From Pseudomonas pisciculturae (GTDB taxonomy: Bacteria > Pseudomonadota > Gammaproteobacteria > Pseudomonadales > Pseudomonadaceae), in NCBI RefSeq assembly GCF_015461805.1, contig NZ_JACVZE010000004.1, positions 496,001 to 560,000 on the forward strand: a DNA stretch of 64,000 nucleotides, given 5' to 3'. This document shows, piece after piece, positions 1-6,910 of the stretch. The translations under genes and the position numbers were made by a program. Positions within the stretch are counted from its first letter, which is position 1. The number at the start of each line of letters is the position of its first letter. The notes below the pieces were generated by a model. The model was not told where the DNA came from. It was given only the letters and a program-made list of their open reading frames with translations, and ran no database searches.

Positions 1-653
1 GCGATCTTGATCGCCAGCGGTACACGTTTGCCATGGCGCACGGCCAGGTCTTCCTGGCGCTGGCGCAAGGCTTCGAGCAATTGCTTGAGGGAATCACCGA
101 ACTGCAGGCTGCGCAAGCCAGGGGTGTTGGGCGAGCTGACATTGACGGTCACGTAGCTGGCGTGGGCGTAGACCTTGTCCAGGCAGATCAGGTAGTCATC
201 CACCGCACGCTCGACCGGGGTATCGAAGTTCTTGCCGATATTGATCCCCAGGATGCCCTTGTACTTGGCCGCCTCAACCCGCGACAGCAAATGATCGACG
301 CCCAGGTTGTTGAAGCCCATGCGGTTGATGATTGCCTCGGCTTCAGGCAAGCGGAAAATACGCGGCTTGGGGTTACCCGGCTGCGGGCGCGGGGTCACGG
401 TGCCGATTTCGACAAAACCGAAACCCAATTGCGCGAAGCCGTCGATGGCCGCACCGTTCTTGTCCAGGCCCGCCGCCAACCCGACCGGGTTGGGAAACTC
501 CAGCCCCATCACAGACACCGGCATTTTTGCCGGTGCCTTGCAGACCAGGCCATTGAGCCCCAGGCGGCCACCGGCACCGATCAGGTCCAGGGACAGATCG
601 TGGGAAGTTTCCGGGGAGAGTTTGAACAACAGCTGGCGGGCCAGGGTATACAT
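1..653 (-). CDS. pyrD: Dihydroorotate dehydrogenase (quinone), class 2; 3' end lies outside the window
   Basis: This is the first 217 residues of the membrane-associated flavoenzyme that oxidises dihydroorotate to orotate with quinone in pyrimidine synthesis. Reading from the ATG at 653, the protein begins [10 protein letters not shown], a class 2 amphipathic N-terminal helix. The FMN-site motif [10 protein letters not shown] is near residues 58-67, INRMGFNN near 109-116, and [11 protein letters not shown], which carries the class 2 catalytic serine, near 171-181. The frame stays open to base 1, so the remaining third or so is missing only because of the window edge. It lies upstream of a type III secretion relic with no functional link to it. 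Confidence 0.93.
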   Translation of the reverse strand, partial: MYTLARQLLFKLSPETSHDLSLDLIGAGGRLGLNGLVCKAPAKMPVSVMGLEFPNPVGLAAGLDKNGAAIDGFAQLGFGFVEIGTVTPRPQPGNPKPRIFRLPEAEAIINRMGFNNLGVDHLLSRVEAAKYKGILGINIGKNFDTPVERAVDDYLICLDKVYAHASYVTVNVSSPNTPGLRSLQFGDSLKQLLEALRQRQEDLAVRHGKRVPLAIKI

Positions 654-738
654 GGGCGGGCTAGACTCGGTGGCGGCGAAAGGTGGCGGCGATTATAGCC
701 GGGGTAGCGGGTTGCGTGCGAGGCGTGACGCCCAATCA

Positions 739-1200
739 TCAATAGCGCTGCGACACCAGCTCCTCATAACGCGCCCATATCTTCTGCGCGTACTGCATGC
801 GCAATGCCTCACGCTCAGGCCCGGCACCCGACCCCGCATTGTAGGCGCCGATGGCCGTCCAGTTGTAGCCAAAGCGCTGGATGAATTCGGCAAGAATCGA
901 GGCTCCCACCTCCACCGACAGGCAGGGCTCAGCCAAAAGACGTTCCTCGGTAATGCCCAATTGTGACAAGCGAGGCAGATGGATACTGTTAATTTGCATC
1001 AGGCCGATGTCCCGGGTGCCGTTACGGTTGGCGAGGTTCATCGCATCCGCGCGGTACCCAGACTCCACGGCAGCGATTGCCTGCAGCAACTCCGGCTCAA
1101 TATCGAACTGGCTGCCGACCTCGGCCCAACAATAGGCATGCGCCTGGTTGCCGCCCATCAGTAACCCGAACAATAGATATTTGTACCAGCGCCTACCCAC
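739..1200 (-). CDS. IagB-like lytic transglycosylase (type III secretion accessory)
   Basis: A short periplasmic SLT-fold transglycosylase of the kind that opens peptidoglycan for secretion machines. Visible motifs are the catalytic glutamate in AAVESGY, GLMQIN and GAYNAGSG; a hydrophobic signal peptide ending in QAHA precedes the domain. I prefer the GTG at 1200 (about 153 residues) because it places a clean signal peptide first and overlaps the stop of the upstream regulator (GTGGGTAG), implying translational coupling. An ATG at 1245 or GTG at 1251 would give a 168-170 residue form. Salmonella SPI-1 also has iagB immediately after hilA, which matches the neighbour here. Family is firm; the secretion role is inferred from context. 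Confidence 0.8.
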   Translation of the reverse strand: MGRRWYKYLLFGLLMGGNQAHAYCWAEVGSQFDIEPELLQAIAAVESGYRADAMNLANRNGTRDIGLMQINSIHLPRLSQLGITEERLLAEPCLSVEVGASILAEFIQRFGYNWTAIGAYNAGSGAGPEREALRMQYAQKIWARYEELVSQRY

Positions 1201-1591
1201 GGCGGGCCTGGCCACAAGCCGAACACACCTGCTCCACGCAGTCATTGGCACCTGCCCCTTGCCACTCGACCCTCACCGCACAGGTAAAACGGTACCCCCT
1301 TCCGTAGATTGTCTTGATGAACACTTTGTCAGCCCCAAGGTATTTACGCAGGGAATATATGCAACGGGTCAATGACTCCTCGGCCACCTCTCCCTGGGGC
1401 CAAGCCATTTCCAGCAATCGGTCCTTGGTCATCAACGCTCCGCCGGAGAGCAGCAGCAGCCGCAGGACTTGCCACTCCTTGGGCGGTAATTGAACATCCG
1501 AGTCATCACCGATCAGACGACCCTCCGGGTGAAGGGTCCAACGGGAGAAGATCAGAGAAGTCGCCGTCCCCCCATCATTCACGACGGCCAT
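1193..1591 (-). CDS. HilA-like winged-helix transcriptional regulator
   Basis: A 132-residue protein made almost entirely of an OmpR/ToxR-type C-terminal winged helix: LTPxE-like segment LPPKEWQVLRLLLL, recognition region EESLTRCIYSLRKYLG and the wing IKTIYGRGYRF. There is no receiver domain, and it is far shorter than Salmonella HilA (about 550 residues), so it corresponds to only the DNA-binding end. Start is the ATG at 1591 with AGAGG five bases upstream; a TTG at 1609 would add six residues. The C-terminus holds two cysteines. It is transcribed toward the transglycosylase gene and overlaps it. Whether it still controls anything cannot be told, since few secretion genes remain nearby. Confidence 0.72.
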   Translation of the reverse strand: MAVVNDGGTATSLIFSRWTLHPEGRLIGDDSDVQLPPKEWQVLRLLLLSGGALMTKDRLLEMAWPQGEVAEESLTRCIYSLRKYLGADKVFIKTIYGRGYRFTCAVRVEWQGAGANDCVEQVCSACGQARRG

Positions 1592-1734
1592 AACCACCTC
1601 TGCGTCCAACTACTGACATTTAAGCCCTTCTTTCCAGTGCTAACGCCGGGACTATAGAGACTCGACCTGGCACCCTCCCTAGGAAAAAGCCCATAGATCC
1701 AGTGCGCTTCGGAACTGCCCCGTAAGATATTTCT
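1592..1734. other. Gap between regulator and SpoA gene
   Basis: About 140 bases with no convincing gene. It probably contains the promoter of the HilA-like regulator, but I see no clear -35/-10 pair. A full secretion cluster would have further genes here, so the gap may mark a deletion. Confidence 0.4.
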
Positions 1735-1959
1735 CTATGCAACCCCGCCGGGCCCCCACGCCTGATAAACCTCGTGCAATTCAACCCCCAACCGGTCCTC
1801 CAACTGCACCAACTCGCCCAAGGCACATAACTGGCCATTGACCCTCACTTCCACGCAATGAATAACATCAGGCGCCAATGGCAATACCTTGCCTGGCGCA
1901 AAGGCGGCAAGGCGCTTGCGGCTGACCAGTTGTTCCTGAAGCAGAATTTCCAGATGCAT
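1735..1959 (-). CDS. SpoA-domain protein, SctQ/FliN-like C-terminal fragment
   Basis: A 74-residue protein that is a single SpoA (surface presentation of antigens) domain. The pattern LAAFAPGKVLPL followed by VEVRVNGQLCALGELVQLEDRLGVEL matches the dimerising beta-fold of FliN, HrcQb and the short SctQ product that builds the cytoplasmic sorting platform. SctQ proteins are normally about 300 residues, so this is either an independently made short form or the surviving 3' end of a longer gene; no upstream SctQ coding sequence lies in the frame. It starts 15 bases after the secretin stop codon and is likely co-transcribed with it. Confidence 0.7.
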   Translation of the reverse strand: MHLEILLQEQLVSRKRLAAFAPGKVLPLAPDVIHCVEVRVNGQLCALGELVQLEDRLGVELHEVYQAWGPGGVA

Positions 1960-1974
1960 GGGTTAACGCCTTAA

Positions 1975-3450
1975 TCACGGAGAATCAGAGTGACCCGGCC
2001 GCATAAACGCGCGTTGCACCCGCTCGTACTGCGCCGCAGTCAACGGTGGTGGCCCGATCCCCCCGGCCGTGGTCTTCAACTCGTCACCCACTGCCCGAGC
2101 CTGAATGACAAACAAACGGACCTCGGCTGACCCGCCAGTTGCTGCACTGCGCCCCAAGCGCGCTTCCCGTTGGAACGCCCCCAGCCATAACCGCTTTCCC
2201 TGTGGCACACGCACCACACTGCTGAGGCCAACCCGGCCCACCGCTGTTGGTTTAGCGCGGCGGCCTGCTTCGGCTACCTGGCGGCCGTCCTCAATAGCCA
2301 AAAGCATCTCGATCTGGTGCCCCTCGGTAAAGCGTGGCAGCACGCTGACACGGGCGCCGTATTGCACAGGCTTCCAGTCGGCGGGAGCTTCTCCAGGGCC
2401 CGGCAGATAAAAGGTGTGGTTGTCCTGGAACAGCGCCGGCACATTTTCCTGGGTGAGGATCGCTGGCAACGTGACAACCCTCGCGCGCCGGCGACGCTCC
2501 AGCACAGCGATCTGCGCCATCATGCGATTATCTTCCAGAGGCTCCATGATTCGCGTGGTTGTGGCCTTGGTTTCGCTGTCCCATTCAAGGCCAAGCGCCT
2601 TCAACTCACGGCGCTCAATGTCTACCAGCCACAACGAGACCTCGACCGGCCGCTTGGGCATGTCCAGCTCAGCCACCAATCGCTCAATGATCTTCACCTG
2701 CTCCGGGCGGCCCTTGATCAGCAGGCTGTTGGTGTCCGGGTACGCAATGAGCGCAAGGCTCTTGTCAGCAAGCGGGCCTTTTTGTTCACCTGCCAAGAGG
2801 GTTTCGATCATCGAAGCCATGCCCGGCACTGTGACCGGGCCGTCGCCCATGGTGTACTGACGGTCCGCCACATGGGTATTGAGCACCTGCACCACCCCAA
2901 AAGCCTGGGTGCCCACCCGCAGTGCTGCGCGCTGGCGGTCCATCAGTTGGGCCAGGCGCAACACCTGGTCGACGTAATTCGGCGGGCCAGACACATAAAA
3001 CGTCCGCCCACCAGCCTCGCGCAGAGGGTAGCGTGACTCATCGAGCCCCGAGCGACGCATGAGGCCACGAAACCGCTCGACTGAGATATGCCGCAACGCC
3101 ACTGCCGAGCTCTTGGCCTCGTTGGCGTCATAGACGTACATCGCCTGCCCATCGCTGTACTCGATCAAGTCATGCTGGGAAACAACGGCCTGCAAGGCCT
3201 GTTGCGGGGCATCGAGATCCAATACCCCACTGAAACGCGTAAGCGCCACCGTTCGACTGACCACGATGGGCAACCCCAGTGGAATCGACAGCGCCGTAAA
3301 GACGGTATGCAGGCTTTCATCCTGCGCCCGATAAACCTCACCCCAGGCGGGCGCACCTCCCAGTAGCAGCGCCATAAGCAGCCACCGGAAGCGGAAAATC
3401 GTGGAGGGAAAGACAGCGTACACCGTAGAGATTCCTGGGCAGCCTGGCAT
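1975..3450 (-). CDS. Type III secretion outer-membrane secretin, InvG/SctC family
   Basis: A 491-residue secretin precursor that would form the outer-membrane ring of a type III secretion system. After a hydrophobic N-terminal segment (WLLMALLLGGAPAWG) come the periplasmic N-domains: the FTALSIPLGLPIVVS region, the YVSGPPNYVDQVLRLAQLMD stretch near residue 150, and the DTNSLLIKGRPEQVKIIERLVAELD ring domain near 235. The C-terminal secretin core includes VTLPAILTQENVPA and ends with QGKRLWLGAF. Organisation is closest to the InvG branch. Start is the ATG at 3450. No other ring, ATPase or export-gate genes are in the window, so the system is incomplete here unless the rest lies elsewhere. Confidence 0.85.
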   Translation of the reverse strand: MPGCPGISTVYAVFPSTIFRFRWLLMALLLGGAPAWGEVYRAQDESLHTVFTALSIPLGLPIVVSRTVALTRFSGVLDLDAPQQALQAVVSQHDLIEYSDGQAMYVYDANEAKSSAVALRHISVERFRGLMRRSGLDESRYPLREAGGRTFYVSGPPNYVDQVLRLAQLMDRQRAALRVGTQAFGVVQVLNTHVADRQYTMGDGPVTVPGMASMIETLLAGEQKGPLADKSLALIAYPDTNSLLIKGRPEQVKIIERLVAELDMPKRPVEVSLWLVDIERRELKALGLEWDSETKATTTRIMEPLEDNRMMAQIAVLERRRRARVVTLPAILTQENVPALFQDNHTFYLPGPGEAPADWKPVQYGARVSVLPRFTEGHQIEMLLAIEDGRQVAEAGRRAKPTAVGRVGLSSVVRVPQGKRLWLGAFQREARLGRSAATGGSAEVRLFVIQARAVGDELKTTAGGIGPPPLTAAQYERVQRAFMRPGHSDSP

Positions 3451-3528
3451 TAAGAAGCGGCCATACTGAAAGGCTGCCCGGTTTCAATCTTGATGGAAAG
3501 TTGACGGCCCGCCGCGCTCATCGGCCCA

Positions 3529-3544
3529 TGGCATGTGCCTTGCT
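3529..3544 (+). promoter_or_regulatory. Sigma-54 promoter for nasS-nasT
   Basis: TGGCATG-N4-TTGCT is a near-perfect match to the sigma-54 consensus TGGCACG-N4-TTGC, with the -24 GG and -12 GC correctly spaced. It points toward nasS, about 128 bases upstream of its start codon. Nitrogen-assimilation genes commonly use NtrC with RpoN, so NtrC activation is inferred; I could not identify a clear NtrC site. Confidence 0.72.
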
Positions 3545-3671
3545 ATGAACTCCCTACAAGAGCCCGCGCCAACGACGGAGCGCGCTTACAGACAAAGGCG
3601 TCGTTACCCGCAATGGCTTGCACTGCCATCTGAGGGAACGGCGCTTTTTTTGCAGGAAAAGGTAGGTGTTG

Positions 3672-4898
3672 ATGAACGATTCGGCCGGCAACAGCCCGAT
3701 AAACGATCCACTGGCTTGGGTCAACGGCAGTGATGCCCCGGAGAAGAGCAGCCTCGACCTTGGCTTCATGGCCTTGACCGATTGCGCCTCACTGGTGGTG
3801 GCCGCCACCCAGGGCTTCGCCCAACCTTATGGTTTGACGTTAAACCTCAAACGCCAGTCTTCATGGGCCAACCTGCGGGACAAACTGGTCAGCGGCGAAC
3901 TCGACGCCGCCCACAGCCTGTACGGGCTGATCTATGCCGTGCACTTGGGCATCGGCGGCGTGGCGCCCACCGACATGGCGGTGCTGATGGGGCTCAACCA
4001 GAACGGCCAGAGCATCAACCTGTCCCGTGGCCTGCAACAGCAAGGCGTGACCACTCCTGAAGCACTGGACCGCCACGTGCACCAAAGCCGTACAAAACTG
4101 ACCTTCGCCCAGACCTTTCCCACGGGCACCCACGCCATGTGGCTGTATTACTGGCTGGCGAGCCAGGGTATTCATCCGTTACAGGATGTGGACAGCGTGG
4201 TGGTGCCGCCTCCGCAAATGGTCGCGCACCTGCAAGCCGGACGCATCGATGGCTTTTGTGTCGGCGAACCCTGGTGTGCCAGCGCGGTAAAACAAAATCA
4301 GGGCTTTACCCTGGCGACCACCCAGGCGATCTGGCCGAATCATCCGGAAAAGGTTCTCGGCTGCACTCAGGCCTTCGTCGATCAATACCCGAACACAGCC
4401 CGTGTACTGGTGATGGCAATCCTGGAGGCCAGCCGCTTTATAGAAGAAAGCACCGAAAACCGCCGGTCAACCGCACAATTGCTCAGCGGCCGCGAGTACC
4501 TTGACGCCCCACTCGACTGCATCGAACCACGGTTGTTGGGCGACTACGACGATGGCCTGGGCAACCAGTGGCAAGACCCCCACGCCCTTCGATTTTTTGC
4601 CAATGGCGAGGTGAACCTGCCTTATCTCTGCGATGGCATGTGGTTCATGACCCAATTCCGCCGCTGGGGCTTGTTGCGCGAAGACCCCGACTACCTCGGC
4701 GTTGCCCGCCAGGTACAACAACTCGCGCTTTATCGCCAGGCAGCGCAAGCAATGGGCGTTACGGCCACCGCCAAAGACATGCGCAGCAGCCAGTTGATCG
4801 ACGGAAAAATCTGGGACGGCTCCGACCCGGCAGCCTACGCCCGCAGCTTCCGCCTGCATGCCCTGGCCGACCACGCCAGCCGCCAAGCCTTGCGCTGA
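3672..4898 (+). CDS. nasS: Nitrate-sensing NasT partner, NrtA/NasS family
   Basis: A 408-residue relative of nitrate ABC-transporter binding proteins (NrtA/CmpA family) that lacks any secretion signal and so acts in the cytoplasm as a nitrate/nitrite sensor. Family features include DLGFMALTDCASLVVA at the start of the binding lobe, TFPTGTHAMWLYYWLASQGI, and the C-lobe segment GRIDGFCVGEPW. In the NasS-NasT systems described in Azotobacter and Pseudomonas, NasS holds NasT inactive until nitrate binds. The ATG at 3672 is preceded by GGTAGG. nasT follows after 12 bases with a strong ribosome site, and the RNA leader that NasT would read lies just beyond, so the regulatory circuit is complete in this window. 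Confidence 0.9.
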   Translation: MNDSAGNSPINDPLAWVNGSDAPEKSSLDLGFMALTDCASLVVAATQGFAQPYGLTLNLKRQSSWANLRDKLVSGELDAAHSLYGLIYAVHLGIGGVAPTDMAVLMGLNQNGQSINLSRGLQQQGVTTPEALDRHVHQSRTKLTFAQTFPTGTHAMWLYYWLASQGIHPLQDVDSVVVPPPQMVAHLQAGRIDGFCVGEPWCASAVKQNQGFTLATTQAIWPNHPEKVLGCTQAFVDQYPNTARVLVMAILEASRFIEESTENRRSTAQLLSGREYLDAPLDCIEPRLLGDYDDGLGNQWQDPHALRFFANGEVNLPYLCDGMWFMTQFRRWGLLREDPDYLGVARQVQQLALYRQAAQAMGVTATAKDMRSSQLIDGKIWDGSDPAAYARSFRLHALADHASRQALR

Positions 4899-4910
4899 CA
4901 GGAGGACGTT

Positions 4911-5486
4911 ATGTTGCGAATCCTGCTGATCAACGACACACCCCGCAAGGTCGGTCGCCTCAGAACGGCGCTGATCGAGGCCGGGTTCGAGGTGATCGAT
5001 GAGTCTGGCCTGATCATCGACCTGCCCGCACGCGTCGAAACGGTGCGCCCGGACGTGATCTTGATCGATACCGAGTCACCCGGCCGCGATGTGATGGAAC
5101 AAGTGGTGCTGGTGAGCCGCGATCAACCCCGGCCGATTGTAATGTTTACCGATGAGCACGACCCGAATGTGATGCGCCAGGCCATCAAGTCCGGCGTCAG
5201 CGCCTACATTGTCGAAGGCATCCAGGCCCAGCGCCTGCAACCGATCCTCGATGTGGCCATGGCCCGCTTCGAAAGCGACCAGGCCTTGCGCGCCGAGCTG
5301 CAGGCACGCGATCAGCAACTGGCCGAACGCAAGCGCATCGAGCTGGCCAAGGGCATGCTGATGAAAATGAAGCACTGCAATGAAGAAGAGGCCTACACGC
5401 TGATGCGCCGCCAAGCCATGAGCCGCCAGCAGAAACTGATCCAGGTGGCGGAGCAGATCATCGCCATGAGCGAGCTGCTTGGCTGA
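4911..5486 (+). CDS. nasT: ANTAR-domain antiterminator NasT
   Basis: A 191-residue two-domain regulator. Residues 1-120 form a receiver-like domain with the pseudo-acceptor region PDVILIDTESPG (Asp53), and a helix leads to the C-terminal ANTAR RNA-binding domain (about 130-186), recognised by ERKRIELAKGMLMK and EEAYTLMRRQAMSRQQK. ANTAR proteins bind paired hexaloop RNA hairpins and prevent terminator formation. A matching double hairpin starts 34 bases after the stop codon, ahead of the nitrate transporter gene. The start at 4911 has AGGAGG seven bases upstream. It pairs with NasS encoded immediately before it. Confidence 0.93.
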   Translation: MLRILLINDTPRKVGRLRTALIEAGFEVIDESGLIIDLPARVETVRPDVILIDTESPGRDVMEQVVLVSRDQPRPIVMFTDEHDPNVMRQAIKSGVSAYIVEGIQAQRLQPILDVAMARFESDQALRAELQARDQQLAERKRIELAKGMLMKMKHCNEEEAYTLMRRQAMSRQQKLIQVAEQIIAMSELLG

Positions 5487-5519
5487 TGTGGCTCAGCTCT
5501 TGCTAAAGAATATTTACAG

Positions 5520-5559
5520 GTAACCAACGGCGGTTGCCCCACACACGACAAAGACGTCG
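5520..5559 (+). promoter_or_regulatory. ANTAR (NasT) target leader: two hexaloop hairpins
   Basis: Two stems, each closing a six-base loop with A at position 1 and G at position 4, the signature of ANTAR target RNAs. Hairpin P1 (5520-5537) has a six-pair stem, including one G-U pair, around loop AACGGC. Hairpin P2 (5546-5559) has stem CGAC/GTCG around loop AAAGAC, separated from P1 by eight bases. The 3' arm of P2 (GTCG, 5556-5559) is also part of the 5' arm of the downstream terminator, so P2 and the terminator cannot form together. This predicts NasT-dependent antitermination of nasA. Confidence 0.82.
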
Positions 5560-5602
5560 CACACCCGGTTTGCCCACGCGAACCAGGTGGCGGCGTTTTT
5601 TT
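5555..5602 (+). terminator. Regulated intrinsic terminator upstream of nasA
   Basis: The 5' arm CGTCGC-A-CACC-C-GGTT pairs with AACC-A-GGTG-GCGGCG, giving about 14 pairs with two single mismatches, followed by seven T residues. It lies roughly 100 bases before the nasA start codon, so unrelieved it would block nasA transcription. The overlap with ANTAR hairpin P2 is the basis for calling it regulated. Confidence 0.85.
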
Positions 5603-5698
5603 GTTTTGGTCCCGATAGCACGGGATCGGTGGGGCGGCCGTAACCGGCTGTTCCATCACCAGGCCTTCTTACAAGACTCCCAACCGTTGAGGTGCGTG

Positions 5699-6910
5699 AT
5701 GAAATCAAGCTTCTGGAAATCCGGGCACACCCCGACCCTGTTTGCCGCGTTCCTGTATTTCGACCTGAGCTTCATGGTCTGGTACCTGCTGGGCCCGCTG
5801 GCGATCCAAATCGCCGCCGACCTGCACCTGACCACCCAACAGCGTGGCCTGATGGTGGCGACGCCGATCCTGGCCGGCGCGGTGCTGCGTTTCCTGATGG
5901 GCATGCTGGCCGACAAGCTGTCGCCCAAGACTGCCGGGCTGATCGGCCAGGTCATTGTGATCGTGGCGTTGTTCGGCGCGTGGAAGCTGGGCATCCACAG
6001 CTACGAACAAGCCCTGTTGCTGGGCGTGTTCCTGGGCATGGCCGGCGCTTCATTTGCGGTTGCCCTGCCCCTCGCATCCCAGTGGTACCCCGCTGAACAC
6101 CAGGGCAAGGCGATGGGCATCGCCGGCGCCGGCAACTCCGGCACCGTGTTTGCTGCGTTGTTGGCACCGGTGTTGGCAGCCGCATTTGGCTGGAGCAATG
6201 TGTTTGGCTTTGCGCTGATCCCACTGATCCTCACCCTGATCGTGTTTGCCTGGCTGGCGCGTAATGCGCCTGAGCGGCCGAAAGCCAAGTCCATGGCCGA
6301 CTACTTCAAGGCTTTGGGCGACCGCGACAGCTGGTGGTTCATGTTCTTCTACAGCGTGACCTTCGGCGGCTTTATTGGCCTGGCCAGCGCCCTGCCCGGC
6401 TACTTCAACGACCAGTACGGCCTGAGCCCGGTCACTGCTGGCTACTACACCGCCGCGTGCGTGTTCGGCGGCAGCCTGATGCGCCCACTGGGTGGAGCAC
6501 TGGCAGACCGATTCGGCGGGATTCGTACCCTGCTGGGCATGTACAGCGTGGCAGCGATCTGCATCGCGGCGGTGGGGTTCAACCTGCCAAGCTCCTACGC
6601 GGCACTGGCACTTTTCATCTGCACCATGCTGGGTCTCGGCGCAGGCAACGGCGCAGTGTTCCAACTGGTGCCACAACGATTCCGCCGTGAAATCGGCGTG
6701 ATGACCGGGCTGATCGGCATGGCCGGTGGCATCGGTGGTTTCGCCTTGGCGGCGGGCATGGGTGCGATCAAGCAAAGCACCGGCAGCTATCAGTTGGCCC
6801 TGTGGTTGTTCGCAAGCTTAGGCGTACTGGCCTGGTTTGGCCTGCACGGCGTGAAGCGTCGCTGGAGAACCACCTGGGGCTCGGCTGCCGTGACGGCTGC
6901 GCGGGTCTGA
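5699..6910 (+). CDS. nasA: Nitrate/nitrite transporter, NarK/NasA-type MFS protein
   Basis: A 403-residue major facilitator protein for nitrate uptake across the inner membrane. It has about twelve hydrophobic helices, the MFS loop motif GMLADKLSPKTAG, and the two nitrate-porter signatures: GMAGASFAVALPLASQWYP with GIAGAGNSG in the first half, and GLGAGNGAVFQLVPQRF with GLIGMAGGIGGF in the second. I chose the ATG at 5699 because the frame upstream runs through the terminator leader and the protein from 5699 begins like known NasA proteins. Expression is probably set by NasT at the leader. The stop codon overlaps the next ATG (TGATG). Confidence 0.93.
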   Translation: MKSSFWKSGHTPTLFAAFLYFDLSFMVWYLLGPLAIQIAADLHLTTQQRGLMVATPILAGAVLRFLMGMLADKLSPKTAGLIGQVIVIVALFGAWKLGIHSYEQALLLGVFLGMAGASFAVALPLASQWYPAEHQGKAMGIAGAGNSGTVFAALLAPVLAAAFGWSNVFGFALIPLILTLIVFAWLARNAPERPKAKSMADYFKALGDRDSWWFMFFYSVTFGGFIGLASALPGYFNDQYGLSPVTAGYYTAACVFGGSLMRPLGGALADRFGGIRTLLGMYSVAAICIAAVGFNLPSSYAALALFICTMLGLGAGNGAVFQLVPQRFRREIGVMTGLIGMAGGIGGFALAAGMGAIKQSTGSYQLALWLFASLGVLAWFGLHGVKRRWRTTWGSAAVTAARV

